Source of the DNA: Nostoc sp. CENA543
GTDB taxonomy: Bacteria; Cyanobacteriota; Cyanobacteriia; Cyanobacteriales; Nostocaceae
Assembly (NCBI RefSeq): GCF_002896875.1
Contig: NZ_CP023278.1
Coordinates: 3,782,001 to 3,846,000 of the forward strand
Length of the DNA: 64,000 bases
Direction: 5' to 3'
Shown here: one piece after another, positions 1 through 8,946 of the stretch
Position numbering within the stretch: the stretch's first letter is position 1
Layout of the letters: the number at the start of each line of letters is the position of its first letter
Program-made: the position numbers and the translations under genes
The notes under the pieces: model-generated
Database searches by the model: none
Told to the model about the DNA's origin: nothing
Seen by the model: only the letters and a program-made list of their open reading frames with translations

Positions 1-559
1 AGTTGGTTTACTGCGGGGTGGAAAACGTACAGCTACAGTGCGTGTCACCAAAAACTCAGAAGTGAAAGTGATGGTGATTGAGGAAGAATTATTTCAGTTG
101 TTTGTGAATAACTCAGAGTTGACTAGTAATGATGTCGTGCGTCGTTTGCATCAACGGGTAATGACAAGTCATTTATCCAAAGCTTTACCTAATGTCGATC
201 CATCAGAAATTGTGGCGATCGCTTCTCAATCTAAGGGAAGTCAATACAAAGCCAATTCTATTATTGTTCAACAAGGCGAATTTGGCGATCGCGTCTACTT
301 GATATTAGAGGGAGAAGTAGAAATATCTGTGATTGATCAAGGGGAATCTAGAACAATTCAACTCAAATCAGGTGAATATTTTGGTAATTTACAACTTTCC
401 GGTGGTCAAAATTATCCTGTTAATCTTCGAGCTATAGCCTGTACTGACGTTGAATTGATGGCAATTAATCGAGACAGTTTTTGTAATTTAATTTTAAAAT
501 CCAATACAAATTCCGATACCGTAGCCTCTGTACTCCACCACCAATTTCTCAACTTTTGA
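1..559 (+). CDS. Cyclic nucleotide-binding domain protein, 3' part
   Basis: The reading frame is open from base 2 to the TGA at 557-559, so the gene is cut by the window edge. The first visible residues (VGLLRGGKRTATVRV) look like the end of one cNMP-binding fold, where a GE-x-ALL-x(n)-RTATVRA motif is usual. A second cNMP-binding domain follows at about residues 65-165, with GDRVYLILEGEVEI and SGEYFGNL. The protein therefore carries at least two such domains in tandem. The partner domain (channel, transporter, kinase or protease) lies outside the window, so the function of the whole cannot be given. No DNA-binding helix-turn-helix follows the last domain, which argues against a plain CRP-type regulator. 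Confidence 0.75.
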   Translation, partial: VGLLRGGKRTATVRVTKNSEVKVMVIEEELFQLFVNNSELTSNDVVRRLHQRVMTSHLSKALPNVDPSEIVAIASQSKGSQYKANSIIVQQGEFGDRVYLILEGEVEISVIDQGESRTIQLKSGEYFGNLQLSGGQNYPVNLRAIACTDVELMAINRDSFCNLILKSNTNSDTVASVLHHQFLNF

Positions 560-593
560 TATCAATTTAGTAGAACAGGGTAAATAATTAAAG

Positions 594-668
594 GTTTGTA
601 GTGAGAACTTTAGTTCCCTCTAAGAGACGCTCCGCGAACAAAAAAGGACTAAAGTCCTTACTACGAAC
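594..668. repeat. Palindromic repeat element, copy 1
   Basis: A 75-base segment whose ends are inverted (GTTTGTAGTGAG... and ...CTTACTACGAAC). It has inner near-palindromes around ACTTTAGT and GGACTAAAGTCC. A related copy lies at 31659-31736. It sits between two convergent genes and could serve as a terminator, but its recurrence marks it as a dispersed small repeat. Confidence 0.7.
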
Positions 669-722
669 TGAATTCTAGTATTTTTACATTGCTTAATTAT
701 AGTTTGGTTTTTTCTATTCGTT

Positions 723-1919
723 CTACTTAATCTGAATTGATGCTCTAACTTGTAACTTATTCAGTGTTCTCACACGTTCACTGTCATCGGGACGCAGGCG
801 AATTTTCACTTTCACGATTCTAACATCGGCTTTGGCGGTGGGATCATCATTAATGATTCCTGGCTGTTCAATTTGCAATCCAATTTGATCTACCTCTCCT
901 TTAATTTCTCCAGTAAATCCACCATATTCACTGACAATTTTTGCTTCCTGACCGATTTTTACATAATGAATATCACTTTCGTAAACTTCAGCAATCACAT
1001 ACATTTGTTGTGTTTGTCCGATATCAACAATCCCTTTACTACTGACAACTTCACCGACTCTGGTATTGATATTTAAAATTTGCCCAGCTACAGGTGCTTT
1101 CACATAAAGAGATTCTAGGTCAACTTTTGCCTTTTCTAATTGAGATAAGGACTCATTTAATTCTGCTTTGGCGACTAAAATATCTGTGGGTTTGACATGA
1201 TCTAAACTATCTAATGTAGCTTCAGCAGCTTTTACACGTTCCTCACCTGTACTAACTTGTTCACGGAGGTTAGCTTGGGCTTCTTGCAATTTTTGCTGCT
1301 CAATTTCCACTTGCAAACGTCTAGTTTCTGTATCAGAAACAGACACTGCTCCTTTATCCAACAAATCTTTGTAGCGTTGATAATTATCTTTAGCTTTGAG
1401 TAATTCCAGTTGTTGACGAGCAACTACAGATTGTTGTACCTTAACACCTTCAACTAATTGTGATTGTGTTTCTGCAACTTTTTGGCGTTGAGCTTCAATT
1501 TGTCCAGATTCTTCACCAGCTTGCACTTGAGCTAAACGCGATCGCGCTACATTTACTTTGGCTTTAGCATTTTCTACAGCCGCTTGATATTGACTCACAT
1601 TATCCATAACTGCAATAATTTGGTCTGCACTCACTTGTTCACCTTCTTTTACCAACAGTTTCGCCAAACGTTGATTTGCGCCTGTCGCAGACAGGTGAAT
1701 AATATCGCCTTGTGGTTCTAATCTGCCTAAAGCTGTAATACGAACTATAGACTGTTGATTATTTGATATTGCTGGTAAATTATTCTGACTGGTGTTTGTT
1801 GATTGCCTACGTAAATTCACAGCCCAGAGAATACCAATACTGCTAATAATAGACAAAATTAAAGTAATTGTCCTCAGACTAAATATCCATTTATTCTGAC
1901 CAGATGCTATTTTAAACAT
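723..1919 (-). CDS. DevB-type ABC exporter membrane fusion protein
   Basis: HlyD/DevB-family periplasmic adaptor of about 398 residues. It has a short cytoplasmic N-terminus, one membrane segment (about residues 18-38), a lipoyl-like half (RLEPQGDIIHLSA), a long coiled-coil hairpin rich in Gln, Ala and Glu, and the second half with APVAGQIL followed by the beta-barrel region. In heterocyst-forming cyanobacteria DevB works with DevC and DevA and TolC to export envelope glycolipid; other paralogues export unknown substrates. No permease or ATPase gene lies next to it, so it is an orphan subunit here. The ATG at 1919 was chosen over an upstream TTG at 1931. Family assignment is firm, substrate unknown. 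Confidence 0.85.
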   Translation of the reverse strand: MFKIASGQNKWIFSLRTITLILSIISSIGILWAVNLRRQSTNTSQNNLPAISNNQQSIVRITALGRLEPQGDIIHLSATGANQRLAKLLVKEGEQVSADQIIAVMDNVSQYQAAVENAKAKVNVARSRLAQVQAGEESGQIEAQRQKVAETQSQLVEGVKVQQSVVARQQLELLKAKDNYQRYKDLLDKGAVSVSDTETRRLQVEIEQQKLQEAQANLREQVSTGEERVKAAEATLDSLDHVKPTDILVAKAELNESLSQLEKAKVDLESLYVKAPVAGQILNINTRVGEVVSSKGIVDIGQTQQMYVIAEVYESDIHYVKIGQEAKIVSEYGGFTGEIKGEVDQIGLQIEQPGIINDDPTAKADVRIVKVKIRLRPDDSERVRTLNKLQVRASIQIK

Positions 1920-1931
1920 GATTTTCACCAA

Positions 1932-2257
1932 GGAACTATTTGGTCATTTATGCCATTGTTTAAATAATCAAAGTAGTTTTTGGTATTAGACTGACTGCCA
2001 TAAAATTTTTCATACAGGATATTATTCTCAGTCTTCCCGTAAACGTAGCTTCTCTAACAATTGTGATCATAATGTCTCCTACTCTCTGCCGTAATATGCG
2101 CTGGATTTTGGGCATTTGTAGACAGATATGAATGAGTCAAGAAATCAGCGATCGCAATATAAATATTAAATTTTTATTAAAAAATGTAAAATAAAGACAG
2201 TCACACAAAATTCATTCATCTAAAAATTTGGGGAATTTTGAATTATTAATTGTGAAT
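1932..2257. other. Intergenic region, no gene seen
   Basis: About 325 bases between two divergent genes. It contains one HIP1-like GCGATCGC site and AT-rich sequence suitable for promoters in both directions. No repeat, RNA gene or riboswitch was recognised. Confidence 0.5.
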
Positions 2258-2971
2258 ATGTCATCTGCTTATCTCCTTGTATCCCACGGCAGTCGTGATC
2301 CTCGTCCTGAAATAGCTATGCAGCAACTAGCAAAACTGGTGGCTGAAAAACTGCAAATATCAGAAAAATTTGTGGGTATTGCGTGTTTAGAAGTTAGTCC
2401 CGAACCTTTACATCAGCAAATCCAAAACTTTGCCCAAAATGCCGTGTTTTTGGGATGTCGTCACCTGAAAATTGTGCCGATATTTCTGCTAGCAGGTGTC
2501 CATGTGATGACGGATATTCCGGCTGAGGTCGCACTAGCAAAACAGACTATCGGTGAAGATATCACAATTGACCTACAACCATATTTAGGCAGTCATCCCG
2601 ATTTACAGAGGTTTTTTCAACAGCAAATCAATACTATTAAAGCCGACGCAGGAATTTTGTTAGCACATGGTAGCCGTCGTCCTGGTTCACAACAGCCAGT
2701 AGAAACTATGGCGGCGAATTTGGGTTTAGTTACCGCTTATTGGTCTGTCGCACCAACTTTAGAATCACGGGTACAAGAGTTAGTGAGTTTTGGCAAGCAA
2801 GCAATTGCCATTTTGCCATACTTTCTTTTCTCTGGGGGTATAACAGATGCGATCGCTCAAGCTGTTGACGAGTTAAAATTACAATTTCCTGGGGTGAACT
2901 TTTACCTAGCACCACCTCTAGGCGCGAGTGACGAATTAGCTATTTTGATTGAGGATTTAATTCACCCATGA
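2258..2971 (+). CDS. sirB: Sirohydrochlorin ferrochelatase SirB (CbiX-type)
   Basis: About 237 residues made of two similar halves, each opening with a His-Gly-Ser-Arg metal-site signature: SHGSRDPRP near the N-terminus and AHGSRRPGS in the second half. This is the long, two-domain form of CbiX/SirB chelatases, which insert iron into sirohydrochlorin (or cobalt for cobalamin) using active-site histidines. ATG 2258 was preferred because MSSAYLLVSHGSR is the usual short lead; an upstream TTG at 2228 would add ten residues. The stop overlaps the next start by four bases (ATGA), showing translational coupling to the uroporphyrinogen methyltransferase that makes its substrate. Together they supply siroheme for nitrite and sulfite reductases. 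Confidence 0.9.
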   Translation: MSSAYLLVSHGSRDPRPEIAMQQLAKLVAEKLQISEKFVGIACLEVSPEPLHQQIQNFAQNAVFLGCRHLKIVPIFLLAGVHVMTDIPAEVALAKQTIGEDITIDLQPYLGSHPDLQRFFQQQINTIKADAGILLAHGSRRPGSQQPVETMAANLGLVTAYWSVAPTLESRVQELVSFGKQAIAILPYFLFSGGITDAIAQAVDELKLQFPGVNFYLAPPLGASDELAILIEDLIHP

Positions 2972-3759
2972 ACCGCACAGACAATGAAGCACAAAACAGT
3001 TTCGGCAAAGTTTACTTAGTCGGTGCGGGGCCAGGTGATCCTGGACTAATGACCCTCAAGGGTAAGAGTATTTTAGAATGTGCCGATGTCGTAATTTATG
3101 ATGCCTTGGTGAGTCCGGCAATTTTAGCCATGATTAATCCCCAAGCGGAACAAATCAACGCTGGTAAGCGAAGGGGAAAACATTCACTGTTACAGGACGA
3201 AACCACCCAACTATTAATCGAGAAGGCACAGGAACACGCTATTATTGTACGTCTTAAAGGTGGCGATCCGTTTATTTTTGGTCGCGGTGGCGAAGAAATG
3301 GCTGATTTAGTCGCCGCAGGTATTCCTGTAGAAGTTGTGCCAGGAATTACATCTGGTATTGCTGCCCCAGCTTATGCAGGGATACCTTTAACCCACAGAT
3401 TATATAGTTCTTCTGTGACTTTTGTGACTGGTCACGAAGCCGCAGGTAAGTATAAACCGAAAGTAGATTGGCAAGCGATCGCCCACGGTTCAGAAACCAT
3501 CGTCATTTATATGGGAATTCACAATCTGTCTTACATCCTCGAAGAGTTGACCCAAGCGGGATTAAGTGCCGAAACACCCATTGCTTTAGTCCGTTGGGGG
3601 ACGCGTCCCGAACAGGAAGAGTTAATTGGGGAATTGAGAAATATTGTGGAACTAGTGGAGAAAACCGGATTTGAAGCCCCTGCGATCGCTGTAATTGGCT
3701 CAGTAGTAAATCTGCACAGTATTTTATCAGAAAGCCGTCCCAGAAAGACGGAGCTTTAA
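2968..3759 (+). CDS. cobA: Uroporphyrinogen-III C-methyltransferase
   Basis: A 263-residue S-adenosylmethionine-dependent methyltransferase that converts uroporphyrinogen III to precorrin-2. The family signatures are clear: VGAGPGDPGLMTLKG near residue 17, the KGGDPFIFGRGGEE loop, VVPGITSG and the GTRPEQ motif. Length matches single-domain SUMT enzymes; the CysG dehydrogenase/chelatase part is absent, which the upstream SirB compensates for at the chelation step. It overlaps sirB by four bases and is followed by the restriction-modification gene, which is probably a separate unit. Confidence 0.93.
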   Translation: MNRTDNEAQNSFGKVYLVGAGPGDPGLMTLKGKSILECADVVIYDALVSPAILAMINPQAEQINAGKRRGKHSLLQDETTQLLIEKAQEHAIIVRLKGGDPFIFGRGGEEMADLVAAGIPVEVVPGITSGIAAPAYAGIPLTHRLYSSSVTFVTGHEAAGKYKPKVDWQAIAHGSETIVIYMGIHNLSYILEELTQAGLSAETPIALVRWGTRPEQEELIGELRNIVELVEKTGFEAPAIAVIGSVVNLHSILSESRPRKTEL

Positions 3760-3845
3760 ACCCATTTTCTTGGTAAACTAAAACGCCACACATTTATCTT
3801 CTGTGCATTTTAGCTAAATAAAATTTCGGTCTAAAAGGTTGGGCA

Positions 3846-5177
3846 ATGGTAGAAACAGCACTAAACATTACTTTAGAATCTGAGACAATTCTGATTCAGC
3901 AGTTGGAGTTAATAGATCAGAATAACCCACAAACTTGGCAGAATAAGCTGATTCTCGGTGATTGTTTAGATGTTTTACGCAAGTTGCCTTCTGCAAGTAT
4001 TGATTTAATTGTCACTTCCCCTCCATATGCGGATAGTCGAAAAAAAACTTATGGAGGAATTGCGCCAGATGAATATACTGATTGGTTCCTCAAAAGAGCG
4101 TTAGAACTAAAAAGAGTTTTAAAACCTGAAGGTTCTTTCATTCTTAATATTAAAGAGAAGGTTGTTAATGGGGAAAGACATCCATACGTATTGCATTTAA
4201 TTTTAGGAATGCAGAAACAGGGATGGTTATGGACTGAAGAATATATCTGGCATAAAAAAAATAGTTATCCTGGTAAGTGGTCTAATCGCTTTCGTGATTC
4301 TTGGGAACGTTGTTTACATTTTAATAAGCAAAAGAAATTTAAGATGAATCAGGAATCTGTTATGGTTCCTATGGGAGATTGGGCAAAATCTCGGCTCAAA
4401 AATTTAAGTGAGACTGACAAAAGACGCGATAATTCTAAAGTTGAAAGTGGATTTGGTAAGAATATATCTAATTGGTTGGAGCGTAAAATGGCCTATCCAA
4501 CCAATGTTTTACATTTAGCAACTGAATGCGGCAATAAAAATCATAGTGCCGCTTTCCCTAAAGCTCTACCTTCATGGTTCATCAAATTATTTACTGATGT
4601 AGATGATGTAGTCCTTGATCCGTTTGCTGGTTCAGGCACGTCTTGTATATCTGCTAAAGAATTGGGTAGAAATTATGTAGGAATTGAGATTAAAAAAGAG
4701 TATTGTGAACTGGCAGCAATGAATATCACAGCAATAGTTATGAATACTCAACTTATGACAAACCGTCATCAGTACCATGAGGAGTTAAATGTGGCAGACC
4801 AAAATTATCAGATTTATCATGATTACTTAATTCAGCACGTCCTTACACCTTTCTATGATAAAAGATTTGAGAAATTGAGAAATTTAAAGCTTAAAAATGT
4901 TCTCAAACGTAAAAATCCTTATTTATTTAAAGCAAAAAATATTGAGCGCGCCCAAGATTTTGTTGATAGCATCATTACTGCATTTCTTTCATCACAAGAA
5001 GAAACAATTTTTGGGAATTTGTTGGAAGGATTTGCTATATATATCTCTGAATCTTTATATGGTGGTTTTAAGTCGAAACTCAACAGTGTTGATCTAGAGT
5101 TTGAGCGAAATGGAACATATTATATTGTAGGGATTAAATCTGGGACTAGTTGGGGCAATTCCGACCAGATTAGTTAA
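3846..5177 (+). CDS. DNA methyltransferase fused to a truncated endonuclease domain
   Basis: The first 300 residues or so are a permuted (beta-class) N4-cytosine/N6-adenine methyltransferase. Catalytic motif IV TSPPY lies at residues 57-61, before the AdoMet-binding motif DPFAGSGT at 258-265. After residue 310 the sequence changes to a helical region and a PD-(D/E)XK-like segment (DLEFERNGTYYIVGIKSG) resembling PmeII-family type II endonucleases. The frame stops at 5175-5177. The continuation of the endonuclease appears one frame over at once, so the C-terminus is lost through a one-base frameshift. The methyltransferase part looks intact and may act as a solitary protective or regulatory enzyme. 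Recognition sequence cannot be read from here. Confidence 0.85.
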   Translation: MVETALNITLESETILIQQLELIDQNNPQTWQNKLILGDCLDVLRKLPSASIDLIVTSPPYADSRKKTYGGIAPDEYTDWFLKRALELKRVLKPEGSFILNIKEKVVNGERHPYVLHLILGMQKQGWLWTEEYIWHKKNSYPGKWSNRFRDSWERCLHFNKQKKFKMNQESVMVPMGDWAKSRLKNLSETDKRRDNSKVESGFGKNISNWLERKMAYPTNVLHLATECGNKNHSAAFPKALPSWFIKLFTDVDDVVLDPFAGSGTSCISAKELGRNYVGIEIKKEYCELAAMNITAIVMNTQLMTNRHQYHEELNVADQNYQIYHDYLIQHVLTPFYDKRFEKLRNLKLKNVLKRKNPYLFKAKNIERAQDFVDSIITAFLSSQEETIFGNLLEGFAIYISESLYGGFKSKLNSVDLEFERNGTYYIVGIKSGTSWGNSDQIS

Positions 5178-5178
5178 G

Positions 5179-5652
5179 ATGAAAGATAATTTTAAAAAAG
5201 CCCGACAGTCATTGAGAAATAAAGGTATTACAAGTAATATCATAGCCGTTAACAGTTGTATGTATGGCAAGGATAGTAGCCCTTTTAAGGAAGATGTGGA
5301 TACAGATAAAACATACTTAAAGTATGCGGGACAAGAGTTTTGGGAATTTATTTCAGAAGATGCCAACCTTTATCAAGAAATTATTGTTCCTATTGGAGAG
5401 GAAGCCAAGAAAAAAGATGAAATTTTTAAGTCTACTCTTGATGCAAAAGTTAATGAAATGACTTTTGAATTTATACAGTATTTTACTACAAATGGTCGTA
5501 TTGATTGGATTAAACTATTTGATTATGTTTCTAAAAAAGGCGATGTCAAATTAGAAGCAATATCTCAACAGATGACATTAGAATTAGAAGATAGAGATGC
5601 AGATTTAGAAGAAACTCTAGATTTAGCAGATGCACTAGATGTTGAGGAATAG
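5179..5652 (+). pseudogene. Detached C-terminal part of the endonuclease domain
   Basis: This 157-residue frame begins MKDNFKKARQSL and directly continues the endonuclease domain of the upstream gene. Deleting one T from the TT at 5174-5175 gives an uninterrupted reading ...SDQISKMKDNFKKARQ.... It has its own ATG, but it lacks the catalytic Asp and Lys strand, which stays in the upstream frame. It is therefore best read as the broken tail of a roughly 600-residue methyltransferase-endonuclease fusion. The C-terminus is acidic (repeated Glu, Asp, Leu). A sequencing error could give the same picture. Confidence 0.75.
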
Positions 5653-5669
5653 AACACAAGAGGTTTCAA

Positions 5670-6359
5670 TCAGCGTTGAGTACCGACCAACAATTGAGCG
5701 ACCATCTCAGCACGAGATGAAACTTCCAGTTTACGGAACATTCGTTTTAAAGCTTGCTTTACAGAATTTTCCGTAATCCACAGTTCCGCCCCAATTTGAG
5801 CATTAGTTCGCCCTTGTGCTACTAATTGAGCAATTTGCATTTCACGGGGTGTTAATTGACGAGTGTTAGATTGTTGGTATACTAATTTACTTGGATTTAA
5901 ATTTAGGGATCTTACCGTTGCCACCCAAGTCGATAAATGCAGACATAGCGCGCTCACATCCAGCAAGTTCTGTGTATCAAATGCAGGCATCCCAATGGCA
6001 CGGGTAAAACCAATCACACCCACTAATTGACCTTGATTGACAATCGGCCCCACTAGAACGTGCCAATGATCAGCCCGTGGACAAATTAACTGCCATGCTT
6101 TCGGTGAAATTACTAAAGCCTCGTGAACAGGAGTATGTCTTTCTACTAAATAACGCACAACGGGATTACGTTTAGTAGATAAAGCAAACTGCATCACCTT
6201 TTGCAACCTGCTATCCAGCAAAGGGAGTTCCTCTAGAAAAAATAATCCTGAGCGTTTAGCCGCAAAATAATCACTCAATTCGGGGAAAAGCAGTGATTTT
6301 AATTCCTGTTCGTTTTTGGCGTGGATGATCCCTTGAAACAAAGATTGTAAGTTCGCCAT
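5670..6359 (-). CDS. LuxR-family regulator with GAF-like sensor domain
   Basis: A 229-residue transcription factor. The N-terminal 150 residues look like a GAF-type ligand or redox sensor. The last 60 hold a LuxR/NarL helix-turn-helix starting LTPREMQIAQLVAQGRT, with the recognition helix around ENSVKQALKRMFRKL. There is no receiver domain, so it is not a phosphorylated response regulator. It is transcribed away from the sulfurtransferase gene with about 120 bases between starts, and may regulate that gene or itself. Ligand unknown. Confidence 0.82.
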   Translation of the reverse strand: MANLQSLFQGIIHAKNEQELKSLLFPELSDYFAAKRSGLFFLEELPLLDSRLQKVMQFALSTKRNPVVRYLVERHTPVHEALVISPKAWQLICPRADHWHVLVGPIVNQGQLVGVIGFTRAIGMPAFDTQNLLDVSALCLHLSTWVATVRSLNLNPSKLVYQQSNTRQLTPREMQIAQLVAQGRTNAQIGAELWITENSVKQALKRMFRKLEVSSRAEMVAQLLVGTQR

Positions 6360-6478
6360 GATTCACAAAGTGTACTCGTTCGAGGACTAGGCTGAGTCAG
6401 GAAATGAGCCTAATTTTAACTGTGGACAGGAAATTATTTGAAAATTTACTGTCACACTTTAACATTTTGAGAAAAATC

Positions 6479-7300
6479 ATGTCCCAGTACGCTCATCCTG
6501 AAGTTGTAGTAGATACCGAATGGCTAGAAAATCATCTCCATGATCCCAATCTTCGCATTGTAGAAGTTGATACCAGTCCAGAACTATACAAAAATGCTCA
6601 CATTCCTGGGGCTGTATTTTGGCATATTTTCACAGATATATTATTACCGGATTTGAGTATAAATTTAGATGCGATCGCCTTTGCCAACTTGATGTCGCGT
6701 TCTGGTATCACTAAGGATACAACAGTGATTGCCTATGGTAGTTACCCAGGAACAGGAGGTTGGATTTTTTGGCTATTAAAATTATTTGGACACAATCATG
6801 TCAAAGTTCTCAATGGTGGATATCAAAAATGGAAATCAGAAAATCGTCCCCTGTCCCCAGAATTATCGACCTTTTCATCAGTTCCCTACGAAGCTCAAAC
6901 GCCTGATCCTCAGTTACGAGTATTGCATACAGAAGTTCAAGCTTCTATGAATAGAAAAAATACCATCCTATTGGATGTCCGCACGCCTCAAGAATACAGT
7001 GGTGAATGGTTTTTCAATCAACCCCCAAAAAAGAATGAACGTGCTGGACATATTCCTGGCGCAGTTAATATTGAACACATTCTGACTTTAAATGAGGATG
7101 GCACTTTCAAATCATTGCCTGAATTGAAAAGTCTTTATGAAAGTCAAGACATCACATCTGATCAGGAAATATTTCCCTATTGTGCTATTGGTGGGCGTTC
7201 TGGATACATCTGGTTCGTCTTAAAGTATTTACTCGGCTATCCCCAAGTTCGCAACTATGACGGTTCCTGGAATCAATGGAGTCGTCTTTCCAATGTTTAG
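6479..7300 (+). CDS. Sulfurtransferase with two rhodanese domains
   Basis: About 273 residues forming two rhodanese domains. The N-terminal one (VVVDTEWLENHLHDPNLRIV, HIPGAVFWH) is structural. The C-terminal one carries the active-site loop YCAIGGRSG with the persulfide-forming cysteine, after LLDVRTPQEYSGE. The architecture matches thiosulfate:cyanide or 3-mercaptopyruvate sulfurtransferases; the loop sequence does not decide between substrates. ATG 6479 (MSQYAHPEVVVD) was chosen because the 25 residues upstream of it do not resemble the family. Confidence 0.88.
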   Translation: MSQYAHPEVVVDTEWLENHLHDPNLRIVEVDTSPELYKNAHIPGAVFWHIFTDILLPDLSINLDAIAFANLMSRSGITKDTTVIAYGSYPGTGGWIFWLLKLFGHNHVKVLNGGYQKWKSENRPLSPELSTFSSVPYEAQTPDPQLRVLHTEVQASMNRKNTILLDVRTPQEYSGEWFFNQPPKKNERAGHIPGAVNIEHILTLNEDGTFKSLPELKSLYESQDITSDQEIFPYCAIGGRSGYIWFVLKYLLGYPQVRNYDGSWNQWSRLSNV

Positions 7301-7474
7301 AAATCTAAGGGTTAATACCAATTCACAATGGGCTAACGCCTCGCTTCTCTACGAGACGCTACCGCGTAGCTTGCTTCCACGGAGTGGTACGCTAACGCAA
7401 TTAAAAAACTGAGATGCAGCAAAACTATGGTCAACTCTCCTCTTGTGAGTACCCCGAATGATTATCTTCTGTGC

Positions 7475-8737
7475 TTAGTATAGAGGCAAAAAAACTTGTA
7501 AAGTTGTACCCTCTTTAAAGGTGCTATTAATTCTCACCTTGCCTCCGTGGGATTGAACTATTTGTTGGACTATAGCTAAACCCAAACCAAATCCCCCTGT
7601 TTTACGAGAGCGTTTTTTATCTACTCGATAAAAACGTTCAAAAATGTATGGTAAATCAGTTTCAGGAATACCAATGCCGTTATCTACAATTTGAATTACA
7701 GCCCAATGTGATTGAGTAAATAACTGTAAATAAACTTGACCACCAGCATGAGTATATTTACAAGCATTACTCAGTAAGTTGATAACTGCCTGCCGGAGCA
7801 AGTTAGCATCACCCAACACAGTTATACTATTACTTGGCAGTTTGGCAACAAGACTCAAATGTTGTGCATCTGGTTGATTAGCATAATCATCTGTTATCTG
7901 TGCAAGTAATTGATTTAGGTCGATTTTGTGTAAAAATTCTGTAGGTAAGTGACCTTGATAACGTGCTAAAAATAGTAAATCATTTACCAAAGCACTCATT
8001 GATTTGGCAATATCAAAAATCTTTTGGAAACGCTGACGTTGTCCCTCTAAATCAGCCGATTTAGACAGCAAGCCGTACTGAGCATTATTAATAATTGCTG
8101 TCAAAGGCGATCGCAATTCATGAGAAGCATCAGCTGTAAATCTTTGCAGATAATCGTAACTATGGCGAATTGGTTGCATTGCTAGTCCTCCCAACCACCA
8201 ACCAGTCAAAGCAACTACAGCTAAAGTAATAGGCACAGCAATAGCCAAAACTAGCCGAAATTCCGCTAAAGTATTTTCCATAGCGGTCATCGGCATTCTT
8301 GCTTGTAAATAACCGATTAATAAACCATGCTGGTAAACTGGCAATGTCACCTGACGCAACCAGACTTGACTATCGGTCTTGATAGTATCAAATCCACCGG
8401 ACACTAACAGGCGATCGCTCTTAACTTTACCGAAAAATTGTACCAGTTGCTTTTGGCGATCGTACCAACCTGCATACACCAATTCACTATCCGGCAATGG
8501 TTGTACCATACTTCCTAACAATGGTACGTGTTCTAAGTCTAGTTGTTGTTGACCATCGTGCATTTCCAACTTAACACTTGCTACCATCACACTGGCTTTT
8601 TTATAAAGTAATCGATCCAGTCCTTCCAACTCATCTACAACTTTTAAATAGTAAACTACTGCCGCAAACACAACTAAAATACTCCCCATTGCTAGGGTGA
8701 ACCAACTTGCGAGATTGCGACGGCTACGATTAAACAT
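7475..8737 (-). CDS. rppB: Sensor histidine kinase, RppB-like
   Basis: About 420 residues with membrane segments near 12-32 and 161-183 enclosing a periplasmic sensor loop. A HisKA domain follows with phosphoacceptor His206 in DASHELRSPLT, then a HATPase domain with N box NLLSNACKYTH, G1 DNGIGIP and G2 GFGLGLAIVQ. It lies downstream of an OmpR-type regulator on the same strand, the order seen for RppA/RppB (NrsR/NrsS), which in Synechocystis has been linked to redox control of photosystem genes and nickel response. ATG 8737 gives the usual MFNRSRRNL start. The 200-base gap to the regulator is filled with repeats. Confidence 0.85.
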   Translation of the reverse strand: MFNRSRRNLASWFTLAMGSILVVFAAVVYYLKVVDELEGLDRLLYKKASVMVASVKLEMHDGQQQLDLEHVPLLGSMVQPLPDSELVYAGWYDRQKQLVQFFGKVKSDRLLVSGGFDTIKTDSQVWLRQVTLPVYQHGLLIGYLQARMPMTAMENTLAEFRLVLAIAVPITLAVVALTGWWLGGLAMQPIRHSYDYLQRFTADASHELRSPLTAIINNAQYGLLSKSADLEGQRQRFQKIFDIAKSMSALVNDLLFLARYQGHLPTEFLHKIDLNQLLAQITDDYANQPDAQHLSLVAKLPSNSITVLGDANLLRQAVINLLSNACKYTHAGGQVYLQLFTQSHWAVIQIVDNGIGIPETDLPYIFERFYRVDKKRSRKTGGFGLGLAIVQQIVQSHGGKVRINSTFKEGTTLQVFLPLY

Positions 8738-8796
8738 AAGTAAGTCGATATAAATATTGATCATTAGGATAAAGCAGAAGGCAGGAAGCTAATCAA

Positions 8797-8943
8797 TTCA
8801 AAATTCAAAATTCAAAATTAAATAATTGCTTACTCCCCACTCCCCACATTCAGCACGGGCTAAACGCCCCGCTTCCGCTAACAGCACCCAGCACCGGCTA
8901 AACGCCGCGCTAACACTAACAGGACTCACTACTCACCACTCAA
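8797..8943. repeat. Composite repeat between RppA and RppB genes
   Basis: Three parts in a row: a heptamer array of TTCAAAA units at 8797-8819, a hairpin-like GCACGGGCTAAACGCCCCG segment with a partial second copy, and an ACTCACCACTC array up to the end of rppA. The same three parts, in the same order relative to transcription, fill the gap between the rcaE-like and rcaF genes at 49201-49336. Confidence 0.75.
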
Positions 8944-8946
8944 TAC

